Below are positions 9,007 to 15,844 of a stretch of DNA of 22,755 nt, piece after piece. The position numbers were made by a program, and so were the translations under genes. Every line of letters begins with the position of its first letter. Position 1 is the stretch's first letter. The notes below the pieces were generated by a model. The model did not search any database, was not told the origin of the DNA, and was given only the letters and a program-made list of their open reading frames with translations. The stretch covers positions 1 through 22,755 of the forward strand of contig JAJYAE010000030.1 in the NCBI GenBank assembly GCA_021779695.1, in the 5' to 3' direction. The DNA is from Acidobacteriota bacterium (GTDB lineage Bacteria > Acidobacteriota > Terriglobia > Terriglobales > Acidobacteriaceae).

Positions 9007-9405
9007 TTAATCGAGCCCTTCTCGCCTCAGAAGGTCTTGCACCCGACGCCCGACTTCATCACGTATTGCCCGCACCTCTTCGATAGGCAAGCCCTTCGGG
9101 TCTTGGAGCGGCCAATCGTCTCGACGTAGGCCGGGCACATACGGGCACTTATCGCCGCATCCCATGGTGACCAATAATTGCGTGCCACTCGCCAGTTCCT
9201 TCGTCAGCTTTTGCGGCTTCGCATTGCTGAGGTCGATCCCAACCTCCCGCATCATGGCCTGAACCTCAGGATGAACACGAGTACCAGGTTCTGTACCCGC
9301 CGACGCAGCCTGAGCCTTGGCTGGGTCTGCGAGATGGTTGAAGAACGCTGCCGCCATCTGCGAGCGTCCCGCATTGTGAATACAGGCAAAAATCACTTTG
9401 AACAT
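9007..9405 (-). CDS. arsC: Arsenate reductase, low-molecular-weight phosphatase type (thioredoxin-linked)
   Basis: This is a 132-residue cytoplasmic enzyme reducing arsenate to arsenite. The LMW-PTPase P-loop CX5R is C8 to R14 (FACIHNAGRS). The resolving cysteines C83 and C87 (MGCGDKCPYVPG) fit the three-cysteine relay known for S. aureus/B. subtilis ArsC, with thioredoxin closing the cycle. The general acid region reads DDWPLQDPKG. The ATG at 9405 follows GGGAG; a TTG immediately before it would add one residue. It is the last gene of the minus-strand ars operon and starts 9 bases after the flavoprotein stop. A second, longer relative is two genes upstream, so the operon encodes two arsenate reductases. 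Confidence 0.93.
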   Translation of the reverse strand: MFKVIFACIHNAGRSQMAAAFFNHLADPAKAQAASAGTEPGTRVHPEVQAMMREVGIDLSNAKPQKLTKELASGTQLLVTMGCGDKCPYVPGLRRDDWPLQDPKGLPIEEVRAIRDEVGRRVQDLLRREGLD

Positions 9406-9414
9406 CAAATCTCC

Positions 9415-10755
9415 CTAATCTCGCACTGTGTGTTCCACGCTCCACGCTTGGCAGGCCATCTGGACAGGGTCCCAAGGGCTACTAAGCGGAGGCGTGTAGC
9501 TGAGATCGAGATCCGACACTCGATCCACAGTCATCTCGTTGAAGAGGGCTGCGGCGAAGATGTCATTTCTCTTCGATATCTCCGCTCCCCATGTTCCCAT
9601 AATTTGTGCGCCCAGCAGGCGTCCAGTCTTTGCGTCGCCGGTTACTATGCAGCGGACAGTGGTAGCACCCGGATAGTAGGCCTTATGGTCGTTTACGGCT
9701 ACTTCGCTAGTCACAGCGTCCAGCCCTTCGCTTCGAGCCTCATCCTGCCGAAACCCTGTACGTGCGATGACGAGGTTGAACAGCTTCACAACTTGTGTAC
9801 CCAATGAGCCCGCAAACTCGCGCTCTCCTCCCACCGCGTTTTCGCCAGCAACACGGCCTTGCTTGTGAGCGGTCGTGCCAAGCGGCAGATAAGTGTTGCG
9901 CCCCAGGAGTCGGTGCCAAGTCTCCCCACAATCGCCAGCGACGTAGATGTCGGGGATCGTGGTTTCCATGCGCCGGTTCACCTGTAAGGCTCCCTTCACG
10001 CCAGTCGGTATGCCTATCTCTATCCCAAGTTCGACGTTCGGAGTTACACCCACTGCGATCAGTACCATATCGCAGTTTTCATCGAAGCCATTGCCCGTGA
10101 CGTGGAGGTGATTGGCGCTGGAGGTGATTGAATCAATTCCTACACCTGTGCGAACCACCACGCCGTGCCGCTTCAACTCCTCTTGTACTACTTCACCGAA
10201 TCCGGGATCGACGGTCGCCAGGACTGTGGGCGTCCTACTTGCTATAACCACCTCGATACCGCGGTGCGTCAGCGCATCCGCCATTTCAAGACCGATATAA
10301 CCTGCTCCAACAATGACCGCGCGGTGTGGATTTGCCGTCTCAAGGTATTCACGCAGCTCGAAGCTGTCTTTCATCGTGTGAAGGAGGAACACGCCCGGAA
10401 GGTTCCAGCCGTTGATGTTCGGACGGATTGGTCTTGCCCCTGTAGCAATGAGTAGCTTGTCATAGTCGAATTGCACCTGTCCTTCATCTGTCGAAACCGT
10501 CACCTTCTTTGCTACAGGGTCGATTCGCTCGGCACGATGCTTCCGGTAAATTGCGATTCCTTCAAATTTCGTTCGGTGCGCAAGCGTTTTCCAGTCGGGC
10601 GTTTCGCCGCTTAGGAAAAAAGGCAGCCCACAGATGCTGTAGTTCGGAAATTCATCTTCCAAGATGAGCGCGACTTCCGCGTTGGGATTGACTTCGCGGG
10701 CGCGCAAGGCAGCGCTGATTCCGGCATCGCTGCCGCCGATGATAAGAAATCGCAT
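9415..10755 (-). CDS. CoA-disulfide-reductase/NADH-oxidase-like flavoprotein in the ars operon
   Basis: This is a 446-residue FAD/NAD(P)-dependent oxidoreductase of the single-cysteine group that includes CoA disulfide reductase, NADH oxidase and NADH peroxidase. The N-terminal FAD fold is MRFLIIGGSDAGISAALRA. The active cysteine is C42 in NYSICGLPFF, matching the C43 position of CoA disulfide reductase. An NAD(P) fold follows (AVIVGAGYIGLEMADAL), then IYVAGDCGE for FAD and a C-terminal dimerisation domain. It could supply reduced thiols or act on an arsenic-thiol compound; the substrate is not evident. The ATG at 10755 gives the family N-terminus. A GTG at 10767 overlaps the stop of the preceding arsC and may be the real, translationally coupled start. 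Confidence 0.9.
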   Translation of the reverse strand: MRFLIIGGSDAGISAALRAREVNPNAEVALILEDEFPNYSICGLPFFLSGETPDWKTLAHRTKFEGIAIYRKHRAERIDPVAKKVTVSTDEGQVQFDYDKLLIATGARPIRPNINGWNLPGVFLLHTMKDSFELREYLETANPHRAVIVGAGYIGLEMADALTHRGIEVVIASRTPTVLATVDPGFGEVVQEELKRHGVVVRTGVGIDSITSSANHLHVTGNGFDENCDMVLIAVGVTPNVELGIEIGIPTGVKGALQVNRRMETTIPDIYVAGDCGETWHRLLGRNTYLPLGTTAHKQGRVAGENAVGGEREFAGSLGTQVVKLFNLVIARTGFRQDEARSEGLDAVTSEVAVNDHKAYYPGATTVRCIVTGDAKTGRLLGAQIMGTWGAEISKRNDIFAAALFNEMTVDRVSDLDLSYTPPLSSPWDPVQMACQAWSVEHTVRD

Positions 10756-10763
10756 GGACTGTC

Positions 10764-11258
10764 TCACTGCTTCCCGATGTTGTCGATCTCTTTCTTGATC
10801 GCCATCGAATCCAAGCTTGCCAGAGGAAGAAAAAGGAACAATGAAATCCGCCGTTCAAGCGTGCGAAAAGCCTGACTAAACGCCCGATCGGATTCTGGCG
10901 TGCTCTCTGGCAGGAGAACCGGATCGGGTATGCCCCAATGAGCTGTTAATGGCTGTCCCGGCCATATGGGACAAACCTCATTGGCCGCGTTGTCGCAAAC
11001 CGTGAAAACGAAATCGAGATGCGGCGCATCAATCCGGGCAAACTCCTCCCACGACTTGCTGCGAAGGTTTTCCGTTGGCAGACCTGCACTAGCAATCTGC
11101 CGCAGTGCTTCGGGCCGAACAACGCCGGAAGGATGGCTGCCGGCGCTGAAGGCCGCAAAATTCGGTCTGCCGCGCCAGTTCATGAGGGCTTCGGCCATGA
11201 TCGAACGGGCAGAGTTCCCCGTACAGAGAAACAGTACATTGAAGTGTCGCGTTGTCAT
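10764..11258 (-). CDS. arsC: Arsenate reductase, LMW-PTP type with C-terminal extension
   Basis: This 164-residue protein has the CX5R loop C12 to R18 (FLCTGNSARSIMAEALMN) and resolving cysteines C88 and C96 (FTVCDNAANEVCPIWPG), as expected for a thioredoxin-linked arsenate reductase. The fragment LTAHWGIPDP is characteristic of this branch. It is about 30 residues longer than the second arsC in the operon, with an extra helical tail (about 125-164). The ATG at 11258 is preceded by GAGCGAG. The gene follows arsM by 18 bases, and its stop overlaps a GTG at the head of the flavoprotein gene. Product arsenite would be exported by Acr3 or methylated by ArsM. Confidence 0.94.
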   Translation of the reverse strand: MTTRHFNVLFLCTGNSARSIMAEALMNWRGRPNFAAFSAGSHPSGVVRPEALRQIASAGLPTENLRSKSWEEFARIDAPHLDFVFTVCDNAANEVCPIWPGQPLTAHWGIPDPVLLPESTPESDRAFSQAFRTLERRISLFLFLPLASLDSMAIKKEIDNIGKQ

Positions 11259-11276
11259 GATTGTCTCGCTCTGCCG

Positions 11277-12167
11277 TTAAGCACAGCAGTTGGGTCCGCA
11301 GCAGGTCTTCGCTGTGGGTTTCAGCGCGTAAATTTTCACGCTGGCCGCGCCCTGATTCACGTTGTACTTGGAAAGAACTTCCGTCAGTTCTTCATGCAGG
11401 GTTGCCGAAGACGGGGCGCAGCAGGATGAGCCATCATCACCGTCCATTGCCGGTGAGCAGCAGCCAGCCTGGTTCTCGACCTTGGCGTATGCGTTCAGGT
11501 CCGCACCGCTGTCTACGATCTGGACGTGCTCCAGACCCGCTTGCGCAAGGCCGTTGCGATACTCCTCGATCAGGATGGCTCCCGCGATGCACCCCACGTA
11601 CGCCGCCATACTTGTTGCGACCGCCTCGGGTAGTTCTTCCTTTAGGGCGATGTCGCTGATGGCTACCCGCCCGCCGGGTTTCAGCACGCGAGCGATCTCA
11701 CGGAAGACGGCCTGTTTGTCCGGGGCGAGATTGATGACGCAATTGCTGATGACACAATCGACCGAAGAATCCGGTAGAGGAATGCGATCAATCGTGGATT
11801 GATAGAACTCAACATTCGTATATCCGCCCGATACAGCATTTGCGCGGGCGCGCTCGATCATCGATGGAGTCATGTCAATCCCGATTGCACGACCCGTCGG
11901 TCCCACCATACGGGCAGCCAGAAATACGTCGAGTCCACCTCCGGAACCGAGATCCACCACCACTTCACCCGTCCGGATGTTGGCGGTAGCTGTGGGATTG
12001 CCGCAGGATAGCCCCATGTTTGCCTCGGCAGGGATTGAGGTCAGTTCCTCTGCGCTGTAGCCAAACGCCTCTGCGACCGCACGAACACCTTCATCATTGC
12101 TGGATAACGTGCTCTCCGCGACCGCGCCATATTTCGATTGGACTGATTCGAGAACCTGTTCTGCCAT
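11277..12167 (-). CDS. arsM: Arsenite S-adenosylmethionine methyltransferase ArsM with cysteine-pair-rich tail
   Basis: This is a 296-residue cytosolic enzyme that methylates As(III) with SAM. The Rossmann motif is [16 protein letters not shown] (residues 70-85). The three conserved As(III)-binding cysteines are C55 (NMGLSCGNP), C143 (ISNCVINL) and C193 (AYVGCIAGA). The 50-residue gap between the last two equals that of C174/C224 in characterised algal ArsM. The C-terminal third adds four vicinal pairs: GCCSP, SCCAP, TCCGP and NCCA. I chose the ATG at 12167 because GGAGG lies five bases before it; a GTG at 12179 in frame overlaps that site. It is the first gene of the minus-strand operon, driven by a consensus promoter and divergent from arsR. 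Confidence 0.95.
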   Translation of the reverse strand: MAEQVLESVQSKYGAVAESTLSSNDEGVRAVAEAFGYSAEELTSIPAEANMGLSCGNPTATANIRTGEVVVDLGSGGGLDVFLAARMVGPTGRAIGIDMTPSMIERARANAVSGGYTNVEFYQSTIDRIPLPDSSVDCVISNCVINLAPDKQAVFREIARVLKPGGRVAISDIALKEELPEAVATSMAAYVGCIAGAILIEEYRNGLAQAGLEHVQIVDSGADLNAYAKVENQAGCCSPAMDGDDGSSCCAPSSATLHEELTEVLSKYNVNQGAASVKIYALKPTAKTCCGPNCCA

Positions 12168-12198
12168 GCCCACCTCCACCGATACATCTGTTTAAGCG

Positions 12199-12227
12199 AC
12201 TATATGGCTTGCCAACACATCTGTCAA
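12199..12227 (-). promoter_or_regulatory. Promoter of the arsM-arsC operon
   Basis: On the minus strand, perfect -35 TTGACA (12222-12227) and -10 TATAGT (12199-12204) are separated by exactly 17 bases. The -35 lies inside the opposing arsR promoter. Two copies of ACATCTGT (12184-12191 and 12217-12224, 33 bases apart) and the small dyad TGGCTTGCCA (12205-12214) are candidate ArsR contacts. Confidence 0.82.
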
Positions 12228-12237
12228 GGCGTATAAG
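12209..12237 (+). promoter_or_regulatory. Promoter of arsR-acr3, probably leaderless
   Basis: The -35 TTGCCA (12209-12214) and -10 TATAAG (12232-12237) have a 17-base spacer. Transcription would start at about 12243-12245, which is the arsR ATG itself (12244). No Shine-Dalgarno sequence is present upstream. It overlaps the opposing arsM promoter, so one bound ArsR dimer could silence both. Confidence 0.75.
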
Positions 12238-12243
12238 TAATTT

Positions 12244-12663
12244 ATGTCGATGAAGGTTTCCGCTTACAACACAGAACTGTTCTTTCAGGCACTAGGGGAC
12301 AAGACCCGCTTGCGGCTCCTGAACCTCATGGGTGACCAGGAAATCTGCGTCTGCTACTTCGTGGAGATTCTGGAGCAGGCACAGCCGAAGATATCGCGGC
12401 ACCTGGCATATCTCCGCCGAGCAGGTATCGTCGAAGCTCGACGTGACGGAAAGTGGATTCACTATCGGATTGTGATGCCCAAGAACATCGGCGCAGCCCA
12501 GGTGCTGCGGCAGACTCTTCTGTGGTTCAAAGATGACAAGGAGATGCAGGCAGACCGGTCGCGTCTCTCCAAAGCATGTTGCAGTCCGGCCAAGTTCGTG
12601 GCACTCCAGGGAGCGCCACCGCCCATTCCCAACCAAACGCTAATCAGCATTGAGGGTAAATAA
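12244..12663 (+). CDS. arsR: Arsenic-responsive repressor ArsR (ArsR/SmtB family)
   Basis: This is a 139-residue winged-helix repressor. The core is at about residues 10-80: ELFFQALGDKTRLRLLNLM, a recognition region PKISRHLAYLRRAGIV and wing RRDGKWIHYRI. The metal site EICVCYFVE (C35/C37) at the start of the DNA-binding helix corresponds to the ELCVCDL site of classical As(III)-sensing ArsR. The tail, beyond the usual fold end, carries another pair, C112/C113 (KACCSPAK). ArsR proteins with C-terminal cysteine sites are known, but the combination is less usual. The ATG at 12244 coincides with the predicted transcription start; a second ATG at 12250 is possible. The stop codon abuts the acr3 ATG with no gap. 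Confidence 0.94.
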   Translation: MSMKVSAYNTELFFQALGDKTRLRLLNLMGDQEICVCYFVEILEQAQPKISRHLAYLRRAGIVEARRDGKWIHYRIVMPKNIGAAQVLRQTLLWFKDDKEMQADRSRLSKACCSPAKFVALQGAPPPIPNQTLISIEGK

Positions 12664-13791
12664 ATGTCTACGGCACCTTACACGCAAGGTCAGGTCTGCG
12701 CTCCCCACCAGCGAAAGAAGCTCTCCTTCTTGGACCGTTTTCTTACGCTTTGGATCTTCCTCGCTATGGCCATCGGAGTTGCTATAGGTCATTTCGTTCC
12801 AGGTTCGGCATCTTTCGTGAACCGCTTCCAGACGGGCACGACCAACATTCCTATTGCCATTGGTCTCATCGTCATGATGTTTCCACCGCTGGCGAAAGTG
12901 CGGTACGAGAAACTGGGCGAGGTCTTTCGCAACAAGCGAGTTCTGGGAATGTCGCTCGTGCAGAACTGGATCATCGGTCCGATTCTCATGTTTGGTCTGG
13001 CGGTCTTATTTCTGCGCAATGAACCGGCTTATATGCGCGGCTTGATTCTGATCGGAATCGCACGCTGTATCGCAATGGTGCTTGTATGGAATGAACTTGC
13101 CGAGGGCGACACGGACTACGCGGCTGGCTTGGTTGCCATCAACAGCGTCTTTCAGGTGCTCTTCTACAGCCTTTATGCGTGGGCGTTCCTAACAGTATTG
13201 CCGAGATTCTTCGGTCTCCAGGGCGGCATCGTGCAGATCGGTATCGCCGATATCGCGAAGAGTGTCGGTCTCTACCTCGGTGTACCGTTCGTCGCCGGTT
13301 TCCTGACACGGTTTGTCCTGATTCGCCTCAAAAGCGGAGAGTGGTATCGAACAAAGTTCATTCCGCGAATTAGCCCGTTCACCCTCATCGCGCTGCTGTT
13401 CACGATTTTGGTTATGTTCTCCCTGAAGGGAGATCTGATTGTGAGACTTCCGCTCGATGTCGTCAGAATCGCAATTCCGCTAGCCCTCTACTACCTCATC
13501 ATGTTTCTGGTGAGTTTCTGGATGGGCAAAAAGCTTGGCGCGGATTATGAGCAGTCTGCGACTCTTTCCTTTACAGCAGCGGGAAATAACTTCGAGCTTG
13601 CGATTGCCGTCGCCGTCGCTGTCTTTGGACTGAATTCAGGGGAGGCTTTCGTAGGAGTGGTCGGTCCACTCATCGAAGTGCCAGCACTGATTGGGCTCGT
13701 GAACGTCGCGTTCTGGATCCGTAGGAAGTACTTCAAGTCCGCGCCCGCTATGGAGACATTCGATGTTTATCCGGAGGAGGATGCGCCGTAA
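12664..13791 (+). CDS. acr3: Arsenite efflux permease Acr3
   Basis: This is a 375-residue inner-membrane carrier of the Acr3/BASS superfamily, with about ten hydrophobic segments between residues 25 and 355. It extrudes As(III) using the membrane gradient. Diagnostic features are the conserved cysteine in [19 protein letters not shown] (the essential membrane Cys of Acr3), [14 protein letters not shown], and the conserved [21 protein letters not shown] segment. The length is typical. It starts immediately after the arsR stop (TAA-ATG), so it is co-transcribed and probably translationally coupled. The N-terminus has a cysteine (C12) absent from many relatives. It is not ArsB, which has a different architecture. 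Confidence 0.95.
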   Translation: MSTAPYTQGQVCAPHQRKKLSFLDRFLTLWIFLAMAIGVAIGHFVPGSASFVNRFQTGTTNIPIAIGLIVMMFPPLAKVRYEKLGEVFRNKRVLGMSLVQNWIIGPILMFGLAVLFLRNEPAYMRGLILIGIARCIAMVLVWNELAEGDTDYAAGLVAINSVFQVLFYSLYAWAFLTVLPRFFGLQGGIVQIGIADIAKSVGLYLGVPFVAGFLTRFVLIRLKSGEWYRTKFIPRISPFTLIALLFTILVMFSLKGDLIVRLPLDVVRIAIPLALYYLIMFLVSFWMGKKLGADYEQSATLSFTAAGNNFELAIAVAVAVFGLNSGEAFVGVVGPLIEVPALIGLVNVAFWIRRKYFKSAPAMETFDVYPEEDAP

Positions 13792-13846
13792 TAGCTGCGA
13801 GTTTGCTGTTAAGCTCCTTCCATTACTCGATGATGTTGTGTCGCAT

Positions 13847-15294
13847 CTGATCGTTGTAACCAAAGCACCGAGCAAGTGGCGGTTCTCACGGCGAAGTTAA
13901 GCCCCTCTTGGAGAGTTCTTGTGAAGAAGTTTCTACTGCCTGTTGTGTTTGCTCTCTGCTCGATTGCACCCCTTCACATATGGGCACAGTCGAAAAGCGA
14001 TCTCGTTGTGTTGAAGGGTCTATCGCCTGTAAGCACGTTAGCCAACACGCGGGAAGGGAGCGCCGCCCTCGCCGCAAACTATACGGTCACTGGTAGCATC
14101 CAAACGGGAGCTCTGAGGCAGTCGACATTGTTGCCATTTGCAGAGCAGCAACAACAGGCGCTGCGCGATGTCTTTATTACATCCGGCAATCTCGCGCAAT
14201 TGGCGGATGGCCTAGGAACAACACTAGGCTCCGCATACTTGGCGCGGGCGCATTATGTAGACCGCACGCACTTCACGAGCATCTCGCAAACTATTGCTAA
14301 CCTGATCGCGTACGCTGAGTCAACAAGTTCCCATCATGCGGGGGTAGGCAAGTTCTTCTTTGCGAATGCGACCACGGATGGGAAGAAGCCGGTCTCGAAA
14401 GAGGCCACAAACATTCTTTCCGAGATCAACGGTCACTCCGACATCTTCGGGCAGAATTACGGTCATCCCGCTGGCAGTGCTGGGGCTGACGCGTACGGAA
14501 ATTCCCGCCCCTTCCAGACGGAACCAGTCATCGCTCCCATTGTAGGACCGGACTACTTCAACACACCCTCGGATAACAGAGTGTACAACCGAGGGCCGAT
14601 GATGAACCTCACCAACAGCCCGTCCTATCCAAGTGGCCACACTACTTACGGATATACGGGCTCGATCCTTCTTGCGCTGCTTGTGCCGGAGCGCTATGAG
14701 CAGATGATCGCACGCGGCGCGGAATACGGAAACGATCGCATCCTCGTGGGAGCGCACTACGCGATGGATGTGTTGGGCGGACGAACTGTAGCTCTATACG
14801 ATATGGCGCACCTGCTTGCGAATGATCCCGCGTATGTAGGACAGAACGTAGGACGCGGCCTCACCATCAAAGATTTCCGAGCTGCTGTCACGGCGGCTCG
14901 CTCCGAAACACTTACGGCTCTCCAGGCCACATGCGGTGAGAGCGTTGCGGCATGTGCCAATGAGGACACTGGACGTCTGAACAATCCGGCAGCGAACGAG
15001 ACGTTCTACTCCTCAACGCAAACGTACAATCTGCCGGTTGTTTATCCCAAGAATGCGACCGAACTGGAAGATGTGGCCAAGCTCGCTCCAGAAGCGGGAT
15101 ACCTGCTGACCGTTGCATTCCCGTCCTTGAGTCTCGACGAGGCGAACCGGATTTTGACCGAGACCGAAGGGCCTGGCGGTGGCTTTCTCGACAATGGCTC
15201 AGACTTTGGGGTGTATTCAAGACTGAATCTCTATCGAGCTGCATTGCGCGCCAAAGCCTTTTTGCTCAATCGCTCTAGATAAACTGATCGTTGT
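13847..15294. repeat. 11-bp direct repeats flanking the PAP2 gene
   Basis: CTGATCGTTGT occurs at 13847-13857 and again at 15284-15294. The repeats enclose exactly the PAP2-type phosphatase gene, one 63 bases before its predicted start and one beginning just after its stop. They could mark cassette acquisition, but chance is possible for a pair of this length. Confidence 0.35.
13921..15282 (+). CDS. Secreted PAP2 / vanadium-haloperoxidase-superfamily phosphatase
   Basis: This is a 453-residue exported protein. With the GTG at 13921 (GGAGA six bases upstream) it begins with a typical signal peptide: KKFLLPVVFALCSIAPLHIWAQS. The PAP2 signature is near the middle: the PSGH box PSYPSGHTTYGYTG and, about 40 residues on, DRILVGAHYAMDVLGG, which supplies the catalytic His and Arg. 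The first box seems to lie in NRGPMMNLTNSP. The family comprises acid phosphatases and haloperoxidases whose active site binds phosphate or vanadate and would also bind arsenate. A GTG at 13876 would add 15 polar residues and spoil the signal. It lies 129 bases after acr3 on the same strand, so a link to arsenic is positional only. Confidence 0.85.
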   Translation: MKKFLLPVVFALCSIAPLHIWAQSKSDLVVLKGLSPVSTLANTREGSAALAANYTVTGSIQTGALRQSTLLPFAEQQQQALRDVFITSGNLAQLADGLGTTLGSAYLARAHYVDRTHFTSISQTIANLIAYAESTSSHHAGVGKFFFANATTDGKKPVSKEATNILSEINGHSDIFGQNYGHPAGSAGADAYGNSRPFQTEPVIAPIVGPDYFNTPSDNRVYNRGPMMNLTNSPSYPSGHTTYGYTGSILLALLVPERYEQMIARGAEYGNDRILVGAHYAMDVLGGRTVALYDMAHLLANDPAYVGQNVGRGLTIKDFRAAVTAARSETLTALQATCGESVAACANEDTGRLNNPAANETFYSSTQTYNLPVVYPKNATELEDVAKLAPEAGYLLTVAFPSLSLDEANRILTETEGPGGGFLDNGSDFGVYSRLNLYRAALRAKAFLLNRSR

Positions 15295-15513
15295 TTAAGT
15301 TGCAGCGAAGCTACGGCCTACCCAAAAGCAGGCACGCTTCTCGTACGCAGGGGAAGGTGCAGGAGGAGGAACTGGACTCCTGCCGCGCAGCCGGCGAGCG
15401 GAGGCCGGAATGAGGTGGGATGAGGGTGCAGGGAGAAACCAGCACGGTTTCGCCCTGCCGCATTTTGGGAGAAACATGAGGGACGGCGCCTGCCGTCCCT
15501 CTGTCTGTGAATT
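15295..15513. other. Non-coding segment with GC-rich repeats
   Basis: No credible gene is present. The segment holds a perfect 10-bp hairpin at 15478-15501 and GC-rich repetitive text (about 15350-15470) of the sort seen in interspersed bacterial repeats. It lies between the convergent PAP2 gene and the ParB-like remnant. Confidence 0.45.
15478..15501 (-). terminator. Hairpin downstream of ParB-like remnant
   Basis: Perfect inverted repeat GAGGGACGGC/GCCGTCCCTC with a 4-base loop. Read on the minus strand it is followed by ATGTTTCT, a weak U-tract. It starts about 13 bases after the remnant's stop codon, consistent with a former intrinsic terminator. Confidence 0.5.
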
Positions 15514-15786
15514 GCTAGGCTGCTTTCTTTGCGGCTTTTGGGGTAGCCGCGCCGCTTTCTTTGCTTTCTCTTTTGCGGCAAACTCCTGCTTCACCTTGAG
15601 GGCGATGGCATTGGTGTTCACTTTGTACGTGTTGGCCGCATCGCGGAGCACCGTCGCCGGGTTCGTCCTCGACGCTGCAAGCAGGATGGCCGTCAACCTC
15701 CATCATCTCCCACGTGGCGAATGCCATGCTGCCGCGCCAGCGTCTCAATGCGGCGCTCGTCCATGAGGCTTACCAGCTTCTCAAGT
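15514..15786 (-). pseudogene. Degraded second copy of the ParB-like gene (C-terminal part)
   Basis: Three frames on the minus strand carry pieces that line up with the C-terminus of the intact ParB-like protein next door. First KLVSLMDERRIETLARQHGIRH resembles ILLDERRLEVVARNHGIKK. Next, in another frame, RDAANTYKVNTNAIALKVKQ resembles KEAAEHYKVDTDAIALKVKQ. Last, after a further shift, ATPKAAKKAA precedes a stop. About 25 residues (SIPKLLSAYIRKT onward in the intact copy) are missing. The differences are too many for a recent duplication, so it is a diverged paralogue that decayed. The N-terminal two thirds is absent. Confidence 0.75.
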
Positions 15787-15793
15787 GGCGACC

Positions 15794-15825
15794 AAAAATA
15801 GTGGAGCCTGTGGTTTGCAGGCTCC
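15794..15825 (-). terminator. Intrinsic terminator of the ArdC-ParB operon
   Basis: On the minus strand, GGAGCCTG/CAGGCTCC (8-bp stem, 7-base loop; 15803-15825) is followed by ACTATTTTT. It begins about 20 bases after the ParB-like stop codon. Its sequence is nearly that of the ars operon terminator at 8891-8923. Confidence 0.85.
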
Positions 15826-15844
15826 GTCAGTATTGCAGCGGTGA

